Shown here: positions 48,323 to 59,319 of the stretch, one piece after another
Layout of the letters: each line of letters begins with the position of its first letter
Position numbering within the stretch: position 1 is the stretch's first letter
Assembly (NCBI GenBank): GCA_027943335.1
Contig: BSBK01001879.1
Coordinates: 260,001 to 324,000, forward strand
Length of the DNA: 64,000 bases
Source of the DNA: Chamaecyparis obtusa
Lineage: Eukaryota; Streptophyta; Pinopsida; Cupressales; Cupressaceae
Reading direction: 5' to 3'
Translations under genes and position numbers: made by a program
Notes under the pieces: model-generated
Database searches by the model: none
What the model was told of the DNA's origin: nothing
The model's input: the letters and a program-made list of their open reading frames with translations, nothing else

Positions 48323-51300
48323 CATCCTCATCATCATCATCATCATCATCATCATCGTCGTCGTCGTCGTCGTTGTCATCGTTGTCATCATCATCAACAT
48401 CATCATCATCAACATCAACATCATCTTCATCATCATCATCAGTAGCAGCATCATCGTCATCATCTTCTTCTTCTTCTTCATGAAAATTTGTCTCAGGAAC
48501 ATCATCCAATAATTGTCGATCGTGATCATCATCTACATCATCTTCTACTTCTTCGGTATCTTCTTCTTCCATCGCATTATACTTTATCGGCCTTCCTCTC
48601 GGTTCATGTCTAACAACAAATGACCAAACCGGTTTATGTGAAACCTCTGAGTAAAATACTTGCTCACATTGGCTTGGAAGAACATAGGGCTCATCCCCAA
48701 CTGGCTCAAATGACCTTGTATTAACCATTGTAAATCCATTATCATGTTCAATAACAGTTCTATTAGGATAATTTGGATTAAGTCGTAGCCTATACCATTT
48801 GACAATGAAGAGTACTAATTTGAAGGAACTAAATTTGCACTCAAGTATATCATCCAAAATGCCATAGTATTGATTTTTAGACTCTTGAGGATGTAAGTCA
48901 TTTCTAGATGAAATATTAGTCACTTGAAAGACTGTAGTTATTCCAGAATCACAAGTTTTCTTCGTGTCATCCAACACTTTGACGCAAAATTTTTGACCAT
49001 TACAGAACATACCCTTGTGGTGTTTAACCTGCAATAATATGTGAAACATGTCAAAATTATTATATCGTGAGTTGATAAACATACAGGTGATTAATAATTT
49101 TGTACGTACCTAGAAATCTCTTAAACCATATGCTAAATCTATTTCCCTTTGCGTAACATTAGAATCTCCATTACGATGAGCTTCTTTAACCAATGAAGAT
49201 ACACCTTCCCATGTTAATGTGTGACCAGAATGTTGACATCGTTCAATCCATACCATCATCCAATCAAGATTGTTTGCAATATACAAATGTAGTGCATCCC
49301 ACTCTCGAGCAACTGTACAAAAAAAAAATAGACGACTTACAACCGATTTATTTTGAAGATTAAGAAATAATTTATTACAATAACATCTTATAATTTATTA
49401 CCTGTCACTTTCCTCAATCTACCTTTCCCCATCAAGTACTCCCCTTTGAATTTTTTAAAAGGGTCGAGATCCCAAATGTGATCTACATGGATATTTGAAG
49501 CAAACTTAGGAAGATATTCAGTAATGTACAGCATAGTCTGGTATACCATGTATCCCTCTACCATAGAACCCTCAGGATGTGCTCTTTGTCGAACCAAAGC
49601 CTTCAAAGATTTCAAGTGCCTCTCAACCATCCACATTGACTTAGTGTGTGCAGGTCCACACAATTCAATCTCCTCAACTTGGTGTATGAGGTAGTGTTCT
49701 TGTGCATTGAAAAAAGTTGGAGGTAGACACTTTTGCATTTCACACAGTAAATAAGGAATTCTTCTCTTCCAATAGTTTATATCTTCTTCATGGATTTCTT
49801 TAGATGACAACCACCTACATTAAGAGATTCAAGTCACAAAAAATATATAAATACGAGACTTTACAAAATAATATACAATAGATTACATAGCAAGAAAAAC
49901 AAATCACGAATATAATAAATATATACAACAAATTGAACAGATATTACTGCTTACCTCATGTATTTTCCAAGATCATATATCACTTGTTTGATGTTATTGT
50001 TGAAGTGCTCTGGGAGAGATAGAGGTAGCACGTACTGCAGTAATTATAAACCAATCATTTCATTATTTTCTAACATAACATAATGAATAGTACACATAGT
50101 TTATGAATATATTGTAAATACAGAAGAACATAACTTACCTTGATGAAAGTATTGCAATCATGCGTTTTGAGCCCTGGCCCAAATTCACTTTTCTTTGATA
50201 TGAGATTGCTTATGTTCGCAGCAAATCCTGTGGGAAATTGAATTTTTTGTATGACTTCTTTTATGGCATCACTTTGCTGCTCCGTTAATAACCAAGGAAG
50301 GGCACTTATATTAATCTGATCTCTATTGCTATTTGAGTGAATGAAATTCTTCAGTGCATGATTGGATTCATGAATGTCATTACAAATTTTGACAATTTTT
50401 TCTTTGTCACGCCTTCCATCCAGTATTTTCCACAATGTCTCTGTTATATTCTTTCCAATATGCATAGGATCAAACAAATGCACAATTTGTAGGTCCTTGT
50501 AGTAGGGCAACCTACTAAATTGTCTGGGATAGCTTTTTAGTCCCTTTGGAAGGTTGTCAGTAGTGCCTTGACGACCTTCACGATCATCAATTACATAATT
50601 AGTAAACAAAAATCACAATAGAAATATATAAATTACAAACATAAACCATTAGGTGGAATGACATTACCTCGACGATTAATTCTATTATATTCCAACTTCC
50701 ATAGGCGAGGTGTCATTCTTCGTGGCTTTGATGTAGTCTCTTCTTTCCCATTGAAAAGATGTTTTTCCATACTTCGATACTTATGATTCCTGCGGAGGAA
50801 GTGTCTATACTCATCAAACACCTGCTTTCCTAAAATTTTTGAATGACGAGATTTCATCTTTGGACCACAAACTGGACATGCAAATTTCCCCTTTGTTTGA
50901 AGACCTACAAGATAATGATATAATTGGATTATTAAATATGTTGATTTTTATAATTAGAATTATCATGCGCAACTTGAATTCACTATAACATACCACAAAA
51001 ATGTGTTAGCCCTGGGGCATCATGTATTGTCCATACAAGTATTGCATGGAATTGAAATTGTCTTTGTCCTATTGGTCTAGACACATCATACATAGTGACA
51101 CCATTCCATAACTCCACCAACTCGTCAATAAGAGGCTCAATATATACATTCATATCTTTAACTTGATATTTACCTACTTGAATGAACAGTAACATTACAT
51201 AATTATTGTGACCATTTTACTGTAAGATTTGTAAGTACATGTAAATTAATAACTATCAAATGATAAAATACTTGGAACAATCATTGCCAACATAATGTGC

Positions 51301-52551
51301 TCCCTCTTTATTGACATCCACGGAGGAATGTTATTGTTGATAACAAAAATAGGCCACACCGAGCAAACAAATCTCATCTCTCCAAATGGATTGACACCAT
51401 CCGCTGCCAATGAAAGCCTGAGATTACGAGGTTCTTCTTTGAAGTGTTGCCACTTTTCCTCTATGTGCATAAATGCCGAACCATCGCAGGGATTCGAATA
51501 ATGTCATCTCTACTTCTATTGCGTGCATGGTAATCCATAAATTGTGCCAAGCTAGTACACCTGAATAATTGTCGCATCCGTGGAATAATGGGGATGTAAC
51601 GAAGAACCTTGTGAGGCACCTTTTTTGTTATTCGATCTGTTCGATATCTACTCGTATGACATACAGGGCATTGTGTTGCAAATTCATGTTCTTTATAATA
51701 TATAATATGATCATTGGGACAAGCATGTATTGCTTAATACTCCATTCCAATATCTTTCATAATAGCAGATAATTCTCGATATGAGCAAGGTAGAATATTT
51801 GATGGTGGTAACAAAAACTCTCCTATCAATCTATAGCAAAAAATATAAGTTGTTAATATAAACAATATTAGTGGTACATTATTCACCCTTTGTTAACTAT
51901 AAAGACATATATGACATACTTTAACATACGTGACATTGTTATGTTGGATAAACCATTCATAACCTTCAAGTTCAACAACAACAATACAGCAGAGAGAAGA
52001 GTTGTTTGGGAGTCTTTGTATAGGGGCTCGTATGCCTTCTCAAGTAGAGGTACATCGAGGCTATCATCATCATCATGATCAGATCCGTTTGGACTAAATG
52101 TGTCATGGATCAATGTATTTATACCATCATCTTCAATTGTGTTTTCTGGCGCATGATCGTCATCTTCCATGGGATCATTATCTTCACCTTGGATATTTGC
52201 ACCCCCATGTTCCTCCATATCATGTACTTCCCTGGGCAGATCAACCTATATAAAATTGATTAACATAAATAAACCATGATCTTCAACTCATCATCAAGTG
52301 ATTTCATATGTATATAAATTGTTAAAATGATATAATGAACAACTTACCAGTGGATGATAGTCATGCCCCCCTTCAATGTGACCATTCTCCCTACAATGTC
52401 TCTTAACTGTTTTGATTAGCAATCTTCTACAGTTTAAGCCCTTACAAATTTTGCAGGGACAATAACATTTTCCATCACCTTTTCTTTTCAAGTTAGACCA
52501 CAATCTAGCGATTGTCTCCCTATTTTGTTCTTCACTTATATTATCTGACAT
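48272..52551 (-). pseudogene. CACTA transposase, TNP2/TnpD type (Transposase_21)
   Basis: Multi-exon gene from ATG 52551. In order it has a transposase-associated Cys domain (KCYCPCKICKG, exon 52348-52551), an acidic linker (51920-52245) and Transposase_21, spread over about 50070-51830. The latter has a C2-type finger CPVCH, RNLRLSLAADGVNPFG, SVWPIFVINNNIPPWM, SIKREHIMLAM, EPLIDELVELWNGV, LVWTIHDAPGL, HLFDPMHIGKN and GPGLKTHDCN. DUF4218 follows (49388-49810; MQKCLPPTFFNAQEHYLIH, VERHLKSLKALVRQRAHPEG), then DUF4216 (~48600-49030; DGITT.FQVT-like, KWYRLRLNP, FYSEVSHKPVW) and a long Asp/Glu tail ending at TAA 48272. Lesions: TAA ~51735 for Gln, a 1-bp deletion at ~51486 inside the RIPADG motif, and TAG ~49112 for Gln. 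It catalyses element excision and insertion in active relatives. Confidence 0.88.
48277..48480 (-). repeat. GAT-type trinucleotide microsatellite encoding the acidic tail
   Basis: On the plus strand, (ATC/TCA) trinucleotides run almost without break over about 200 bp. Read on the minus strand in the transposase frame they give about 65 Asp residues with a few Glu, Ala and Val. Confidence 0.9.
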
Positions 52552-52679
52552 GATCGTTCTTCGCAGGAAGCAAAAATTGGGCTATGAAAACTTCGGTCTA
52601 CAACTTTCAGTGACTAAGCAAAATTGTCAAAAGTACACAAATCTTCTTAGACCTAGTTAAATCCTTTAATATTTTAAAA

Positions 52680-53300
52680 GTCTAGTTAAAATATACATTA
52701 GATTAAAAAATATACAATTTTCATACCTGAGCACGTGGCTACGACTAGTGCAATGGTCTTCTTGCTTAGCTCTAGAAGCTCTCTAGCAATCAAAACATAT
52801 AAGCTACAAGGCCTAACATCAATTTCAAAACATATAAGCTACAAGGCAAGACATATTACATGACATGGCAAAAGGATTAAAATATACATTAGATTAAAAT
52901 ATATACAATTTTCAAACCTGAGCGCGTGGCTATAACTCGTGCAATGGTCTTCTTGCTTAGCTCTAGAAGCTCTCCAGCAATCAAAACATATAAGCTATTA
53001 GAATTCATTAACTTTCTGTAATTGGAAAACTCTATTTGATATTAGACCGTAAACTACTACTATTCTCTCCATAAGAACTAAGTACAAAATTCTTTCAAGT
53101 TCACATCCATGATTCCCTTTAGATTAAAATATACAGCAAAAATAAGCTAAAAGTCTAGTTAAAATATACATTAGATTAAAAAATATACAATTTTCAAACC
53201 TAAGCGCACGGCTATAACTTGTGCAATGGTCTTCTTGCTTAGCTTTAGAAGCTCTCCAGCAATCAAAACATATAAGCTACAAGGCCTAATAGCAATTTCA
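52680..53300 (-). repeat. Triplicated exon-like segment upstream of the transposase
   Basis: Three copies, at about 52680-52845, 52873-52995 and 53155-53300, of a module with AGCTCTAGAAGCTCTC and CAATGGTCTTCTTGCTTAGC. On the minus strand each ends in a CAG/GTWTGA donor-like border and can encode AGELLELSKKTIAxVIAxR. Placed just 5' of the transposase ATG, they may be alternative leader exons or promoter duplications. Expression data would decide. Confidence 0.6.
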
Positions 53301-53369
53301 AAACAAGGGTCATCAAAAGAACCAAAAACAATGTGTGCAAACAATACCTTGTGAAGTGGTATAGACAAT

Positions 53370-54005
53370 TAGAAGATGCTACTATGTGCTAGGGAACTTC
53401 TTAGAACTGTTGGTATATTCTTACAACTTGTTACACCTGGGATATTATTCTCTGTAGATGCTACTGTGTGTTGTGGTCCAAACGGGCCCATAAATGTGGT
53501 TGAATAGCAATACATTCAAGTGGAAATTACACAAGGGACAGTCACTATGAGATATCCTCATGTGTGACTGTCCTTGTCACAAATGAGGACATCTCACAGT
53601 GACTGTCCCTTGTGTAATTGCCACTTGAATGAGGTCAGTCACTGTAAAGACAACATGATAATGTACACATACAATGAGTGTACATTATCATGTTGTCTTT
53701 ACAGTGGCTGCCCTCATGTTGTATATTCTTCTCTGTAGATGCTACTACGTGCTAGGGAACTTCTTAGAACTGTTGGTATATTCTTACAACTTGTTACACT
53801 TGGGATATTCTTCTCTGTAGATGCTACTATGTGTCATGGTCCAAACGGGCCCATAAATGTGGTTGAATAGAAATACATTCAAGTGGCAATTACACAAGGG
53901 ACAGTCACTATGAGATGTCCTCATGTGTGACTGTCCTTGTCACAAATGAGGACATCTCATAGTGACTGTCCCTTGTGTAATTGCCACTTGAATGAGGAAC
54001 AAGGA
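53370..54005. repeat. Dispersed CACTA-internal repeat modules, right side
   Basis: Two tandem copies of a module with TGTAGATGCTACTGTGTG and GGTCCAAACGGGCCCATAAA, each followed by hairpin pieces of the 151-bp repeat (GACATCTCACAGTGACTGTC and its inverse). The same combination occurs at 41420-41870. Confidence 0.8.
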
Positions 54006-54189
54006 GGAAGTGATACAATAATAGGGGGGTGATCATTTTAAAATGTGTTGGACAACAAAAAATGCTATGCACGGGGTAAAACATGGGCTCAAACCTTAAG
54101 AAAACTAGAGACTAACAACAAAGAAAATGTACCTCATGATACTTATTGAGCTTAAAGCATAAATAACCTACTATGTACAAGAAGGAAGG

Positions 54190-54640
54190 ATAAACTATTA
54201 ATAGAAATGTTTAAGATGGATCCTATTTATCGATATCTCAAAAGGATTACCTTCCATGTTTTCCAACTCAAAAACATAATTTTCTTTGTAGCGAGAAATA
54301 TAAAAAGGACCCTCCCATAAGGCATCAAACTTTGTATGTTGACTTGGATTGGCTGTTCTTTCATTGTACTTCAAAATCATATCATTTTTCTTAAGAGGGG
54401 GATTGCATACCTCTTGTCAAACCCACATTATACTATTCTTTGGTGATGTGTCAAGGAATTATAAGCATTCTCATAAGCTTCTTGTAGATTCAACAATTTT
54501 ACTAATATGACATTCATCGCACCATCTTCCTCTACTTCAATTAATGTTAGAAGTTGTAGAGCTAGGATTTCCATTGATATAGGAAGAACAACTTCTATTC
54601 CATTGGCGAACTGGTGCCGGAGCACCTCACACAACCAATT
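54190..54640 (-). pseudogene. Ty3/gypsy integrase C-terminal relic
   Basis: 54428-54634 reads GIEVVLPISMEILALQLL and a NLQEAYENA helix. After a frame change, 54198-54380 reads HTKFDALWEGPFYISRYKEN and ...NRIHLKHFY. These are the post-catalytic integrase tail of plant Ty3/gypsy polyproteins (normally KFDxLWxGPYxI ... LKxYY). No other gypsy domain remains. A possible partial LTR (TATA-like TTATATATATCTC at ~55095) lies at about 54650-55210. Confidence 0.65.
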
Positions 54641-55204
54641 TGGAGACAGAGATTATACAGACTTTTAGGACAAATCAGAGGGATGGAATACATAAACAGG
54701 GTCAACAGGTCAATTGGAGGATCTTAGCACCTTTAATGTTATTAAAATAATGCAATACTTCAATGAGTTTGTAATGATGTCCTTATTAGGACTAAAAGCT
54801 TGTTTACAATGGATTGAGATTGTCCAAAGTTCAATAATGTTCTAAGAATCTAGAATAGGCTAGTGCGGAAGTTTAAGTCTTTTGGAAAGTTTAATAATAA
54901 TAAGAGATCAAAGTTAGTGAGTTTAGTGGTCTTTGGATTAAAATAATTCAATTAATGATAAGTTGGAATTTTTGAATTTTCAAAATCCAACGGTTAGCTA
55001 ACAATGGAGGGAGTTAGTATTTAGGATTTAGTTAGGCTCAAACTAAGCTCCAACCAATGAAAATTGGTTGGATTAGTTTTTGAGAAGTTATAAAGAATCT
55101 TATATATATCTCTGTTACGACAAAGAAGGGAGATATATACGGACTGCAACAGTAAGAAATATAAAACTCTTAGTTTTTGCAACTCCATTTATCTTGGAAG
55201 TCTT

Positions 55205-56420
55205 AGTTTGTTTGAACTAACACATACATGAGTTAGAAGGATTTCTTTCATCCATTCTAAACTGTTTTGAATGAGTTTACTTTGAATTTGCTGTTGCGCG
55301 GGTGTATGGACTGGTGAAGGAAACAATGAGCAATAAACTTTAATTTCTACAAGTTCCTTGATCTTTTAAGTCTCAAATCATTTGGTTTGATTATTCAATT
55401 ATTCTTGTTATTGAATGAGTTTACTATTATATTGAGACTGCTGTCGCGCCAGTCACTGCTGAAACAATCATTCTTTTGTCTAGACTTGTCATTGCAGTAG
55501 AGTTTTAGAGATAATGAAGATCATCCCATGAACATAGAAGGCCTAATATTCATGGGATGACAATAACTAACTTGTATTATGAAGTACTGACATTGCATAT
55601 GCAAAGTTTTGTGGAAAATAGTGTGATCACAGGATAAACTGTGGGAAATTACCGTGAGTTGAATGCTAATGTATAGCAGTGAGTGATCTATCCAAGCAAG
55701 GGTGGATTGTTATAGTTTGGTTTTATACCTCCCAATTTCATTTGTTTAAAAATCATTGGAGGTTTTTAAACAAATGCAATTGGGAGATATAAAACCAAAC
55801 TCAACCACTTTTGCCAGCATTCTTCAAGCATATGCCAAAATGGGATCTTTAGAACAGGGTAGGGAAATTCACCAAAAAGTAATTGAAGATGGGTTTTTGT
55901 CAAATATAGTGGTGGTGACTACCCTGATGGACATGTATATAAAATGTGGAAGCATACAAAAGGCACGCGATTTGTTTGCGGAAACAACTGAAGTAAGGCA
56001 CGTGAAAGTCTCAGAATCTTGAATCCAAGTCAGTGAAAGCTTTGAAAACCAAATGCATCCTATTAAGTATTGTGGGGAAGCATTCTAAATAACCAAAGCC
56101 GCTAACAATAAATTCAACACAGATATGTCCTCATTTCTGGGTATTTTAGCTCTCTAATAGCTGAATACCAGATTAAATAATAATGACAAAAGAAAAATAA
56201 ACCCAACGTACTCAGAAATTGTAGCTGTGATTTCACGAAGGGAATCTCTCTCGGTGTTGTTGAAAACACAAATGACAACCCGCTTGATTTCACGGAGGGA
56301 ATCTCTCTCGGTGCTGTTCAAAACACAAATGACAACCCGCTTTGTTCAAAACACAAATGATAACCCGCTTGATTTCGCGGAGGGAATCTCTCTCGGTGCT
56401 GTTGAAAACACAAATGACAA
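55205..56420. repeat. Right arm of long inverted duplication (PPR-containing)
   Basis: Inverse counterpart of 38985-39965, interrupted near 55300-55510 by unrelated sequence. At 56226-56420 it holds three tandem copies of a GGGAATCTCTCTCGG unit spaced 58 and 85 bp apart. Confidence 0.8.
55756..56022 (+). pseudogene. Captured PPR gene fragment, copy 2
   Basis: An 88-codon open fragment with MEVFKQMQLGDIKPNSTTFA, then SILQAYAKMGSLEQGREIH and LMDMYIKCGSIQKARDLF: two to three PLS-type PPR motifs. It is longer than the inverted copy at 39241-39489. It is not a functional gene: there is no upstream targeting region and no C-terminal E/DYW part. It lies next to the CACTA right end. Confidence 0.82.
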
Positions 56421-56439
56421 CGTTCCTTTTTTTTTTTGC

Positions 56440-56550
56440 ACTTATATCCCAACAACGTCGCAATTGCGACGGTGTCGGGCTATATTTGAAAAAAAAAAGC
56501 CAAAACCGCTTAACATTTCCCTGTCGTCGCAAATTGCCGTCGCAATTTCA
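56440..56550. repeat. Palindromic subterminal repeats, right end
   Basis: GTCGCAATTGCGACGG near 56456-56471 and further GTCGTCGCAAATTGCCGTCG-type copies next to the right terminal inverted repeat. Same motif as at the left end but far fewer copies. Confidence 0.7.
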
Positions 56551-56567
56551 CCCCAAATGTATTAGTG
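56551..56567 (-). repeat. Right terminal inverted repeat of the CACTA element
   Basis: Minus strand CACTAATACATTTGGGG, followed on the plus strand by the AGG target duplication at 56568-56570. Confidence 0.95.
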
Positions 56568-57109
56568 AGGAGACTCACTCTTCTAAGAGAACATACTTCC
56601 ATGAAGATAAGTGTTATTGAAGAGAAACTGGAAGAATGTTTTACAACTAGGATATCATTTTAGAAATTTAACTTTGAGACCCTCCAAGCATGTCAAATTG
56701 TAGCTTATGGACTGAGCACACTACTCAATGTGGCAGATTCCATCAAGAAGTCATGGGAAAAGGAGTTAGAAGCTATAAAAGTTGATTTTACAAATTGTGT
56801 TGCAAGCCTATCGGCTTTGCAATAAGACATTTAAGGTATAATCTTTTGTGTTACAATTTTGTTAGCCTCCCTACTTTATTTTGTCATTGTTGTCAAAGGG
56901 GGAGACATACATAGAAAATTGTGAATTATACAGAGCAGAAGATTGATAGTATTATGTATACTCTTAGGGGGAGTATTGCAGTATATAAGAATTATTTTTG
57001 AGGAGATATAAGGATAGTATATATCTTATACTATGGCCAATTTTGAGACAATTTTAAAATGTTGTTATTGTACACTTAGCCAATTTTCTCATATGTTGCC
57101 ACCAATGAC

Positions 57110-57121
57110 AAAGGGGGAGAT
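57110..57121 (+). other. Polypurine tract of element B
   Basis: AAAGGGGGAGAT directly before the 3' LTR, preceded by CACCAATGAC. 56826-57109 is the 3' untranslated region, with nothing else seen. Confidence 0.85.
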
Positions 57122-58135
57122 TGTTGGCAATTTGGCTGGAGTACATAGATGTTGTCATTATGGAAACATATGATCCTCATGAAGATCACATAAGTCAGAG
57201 AGAAAGTATAGCAGAGTGCATCACAAATTTGTCTAAGTGTGAGATAGTATTTTCACAGTGTACCAGGACACAGTTTTTGTTTGCGACGTTGACTGGAGTG
57301 ATTTCAATGCTTGTGCACTTGAACATAGACTCTATGATGGCTAATGATGACCCATATTAGAGCACAAGTTAGTATAGCATGTACAAAATTAGTTATGACT
57401 ATTTTACTGAAGACAGTGTGAAGCTGATAGGACAGAATATGAAGGCAGAATTGGTAAAGAGTTAAGGGATTATTTTGTTTATCAAAATAATGACTTAACA
57501 ATATAAAGGGATGACATCCTAGATGTTAACTCTTACATAATGATATATGGAATCCGACCATGTAAATTTATTAGCCTTAATAACTTGTATATATATGCAA
57601 TTGTAATTGTAAAGAATAAGAAGCGAAGAAAAGTGATGTAATAAATGTAATAGTGATGATGTGAAGATAAGAGAAGCAAAGGAATATTGATACAAGAAGA
57701 ATAAGGTTATGTACCTTGACCTATTTTGTATACATTGGATATTACTTGTTTGGGTAGTGGGCTCATCTAGTAATCAGATTTTGTATTGACAACTCTTAAT
57801 AGGGTTGAGGCTTCTAACAAGGCCTATAGTCCCTTAATCAGGACTGATACACTATATTCTTGTAATAGACTCCTAACAGGGTCAATATCCTTAACAAGAT
57901 ACTTTTGATTAGTGGATCTTTGTGGGTACCATCCCCACCGGGGTTCTCCCTTGGTTAGGGTTTCCTCAAGAATAAATAATGTGTTATGAGTTCTTTGATG
58001 TTATTTCTATGCATGTTATTTAGTTTCTTATGTTATGCATGTGTGAAGAAAATCTATTATATCCATATTTGGGCAAAAGATAAAGTTTTTAGAATACTGA
58101 TTCACCCCCCCTCTCAGTATTACCTATTTCAAACA
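57122..58135 (+). repeat. 3' LTR of element B
   Basis: TGTTGGCAATTTGG... to ...TATTTCAAACA, 1,014 bp, followed by the TSD TGTTA. The hairpin arms AATACTGA (58093-58100) and TCAGTATT (58114-58121) enclose a C-rich loop near the 3' end. Confidence 0.92.
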
Positions 58136-59263
58136 TGTTAAACTTTATGAACTTTTTCATATCTCTAGTTATATGATGTGAACAACCACTATCTATAATC
58201 CAATCAGCTTTATTTTCAACATGGGAAACTAAGGCTTTTTCTTTCTTAACATTAGTTTCAAAATTTTCTTCTTTAATTGCTACAAATCTTATTTCATCAT
58301 TATTCTCAGTATCACTTTCACTTAATGTTCTTTCAATACTAGCTTCAAGGTCTTCATCATTAGCATAATAACATTCGTTAGATCTTCTAGGCTTGAAATT
58401 GTTTCTGTACTTCTTAACTCTCTTAGGACATTTAGATGAAAATGACCATATTCTTGACAAGTCCAACATTTAAAAAATTTCTTACCATCTAGTTCTCTTT
58501 TCACAAGAAAGGAAATACCTTCTTCAATCTTCTTGTCTTCTTCATTTTTAGATCTATTGTTGCCAGCATAATCTACGCTCACACTGATGCTTCTTGATAA
58601 TGTAGGGTGAACACTAAGAGCACTAAATGTTGTCTCCATTCTAGGTAAGTCTCCTGATTACCTCAGGTTCATCTCTGCTACTTCCAATCTTCCAAGAAGA
58701 GTCTCTCTTGTAAAGTTCATAGTACAAGGTATAACTTGTTCAATCATCTGTGTTGTCTACTTAAATACAGGATTCAATGTCCTTAGAATTTTCCATATCA
58801 CTTCATTCTCTGTCTTTGTTCCTCCACAAGATTTTATCCCTGCAACAATTTCTGACATTCTACCAATATAGCTTCTAACAGATTCATCTTCCAACATTCT
58901 TATATCTTCAAATGCACATATCCAATTATTTAATCTAACTCTTTTTGCATGTTCATCACCTTCAAAATTAGAGTGTATAGCTTTCCAAATTTCATGAGAC
59001 TTTTTCAAACATTTTACCTGACTATATTCATTCTCTGGAAGTGCTATCAAAAGTGTTTCTCTTGCAAGTATGTTACACATGAATAGATCTCCCTCATCAT
59101 TAGAGCATGTCTCAAGATCATCTTCTTCAATGATAGTTTTATCATTCTTTGTAGTAAACCAATAACCTAGTCCTAAACATAGTAGATGTGTCTTCATCTT
59201 TTATTTCCAGCTGTCAAAATTTACTCCATCAAACTTAGGGCTTTCTTTCCTAAAATTCGCCAT
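58136..59263 (-). pseudogene. Element C Copia gag and protease
   Basis: Opens at ATG 59263 (MANFRKESPKFDG), with an early stop at the WK-stop-KM position. A UBN2-type Gag region follows (DDLETCSNDEGDLFMCNIL, SHEIWKAIHSNFEG, LNNWICAFEDI, SYIGRMSEIVAGI). Next is a CCHC knuckle split by a frame change (CWTCQEYGHF / SSKC, ~58440-58470). The protease segment WIIDSGCSHH retains the Asp-Ser-Gly active site at about 58185-58215. The frame stops at the junction with element B. Removing B and one TSD (TGTTA) joins MKKFIKFN to NYDGVVRVGN in frame. Confidence 0.88.
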
Positions 59264-59304
59264 GGATCTCCTTAAGCTATTAAACTTCTCTTTCAAGGAC
59301 CTGC

Positions 59305-59319
59305 TACACTGATACCAAT
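59305..59319 (-). other. Primer-binding site of element C
   Basis: Minus strand directly after the 5' LTR reads ATTGGTATCAGTG, close to the complement of the 3' end of initiator tRNA-Met used by plant Copia elements (TGGTATCAGAGC), with a divergent tail. Confidence 0.7.

Larger units (their letters stand above)
33050..56567 (-). mobile_element. CACTA (En/Spm, CMC) DNA transposon, 23.5 kb
   Basis: Left end CACTAATAAATTTGGGG (33050-33066). The right end CCCCAAATGTATTAGTG (56551-56567) is its inverted repeat with one mismatch. The 3-bp target duplication AGG lies at 33047-33049 and 56568-56570, as expected for CACTA elements. Genes are on the minus strand: a TNP2-type transposase (48272-52551) and a SET/Ptta gene (43725-47488). 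It also holds palindromic subterminal repeats, a 151-bp tandem array, captured gene pieces and gypsy relics. Removing it and one AGG restores the frame of element B's second protein. The transposase gene carries stops and a 1-bp deletion, so this copy is probably not self-mobile. Confidence 0.95.
22977..56825 (+). pseudogene. Element B second protein (unknown, Transposase_32-like), in three pieces
   Basis: Starts at ATG 22977 (MDVSLIHNIRDKDRP). Its pieces are 22977-23063, 30301-33049 and 56571-56825; elements A and CACTA occupy the gaps. Both junctions rejoin in frame: ...EDDP to KLALSSIPDG at A's TSD, and ...RNRKMR to RLTLLREHT at the CACTA TSD. The N-terminal third contains IILSRIHNGKFWLEDRVI and ITADLIHDVNGLSKFG, matching ILSRVNDGKIWLE and ITKKMIHQITGLP in element A. 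The C-terminal two thirds are acidic and coiled-coil. There are about seven stops (e.g. 23034-23036, 31906-31908) and a frameshift near 32010. The longest clean stretch is 30301-31908. No catalytic motif is recognised. Its function is unknown. Confidence 0.75.
20154..58135 (+). mobile_element. Pol-less LTR retrotransposon B, split by A and by a CACTA element
   Basis: Plus-strand element. LTRs are 20154-21173 and 57122-58135, with a perfect 5-bp target duplication TGTTA (20149-20153 and 58136-58140). The PBS follows the 5' LTR and the PPT precedes the 3' LTR. Subtracting element A and the CACTA insertion leaves about 7.2 kb. It has two coding regions, a Gag-like protein and a long unknown protein. 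I see no protease, integrase, RT or RNase H, so it must have relied on enzymes from other elements. Confidence 0.9.

Noticed and set aside
48206..48532. A Met-rich frame beside the transposase
   Set aside because: It is the off-frame reading of the GAT microsatellite.
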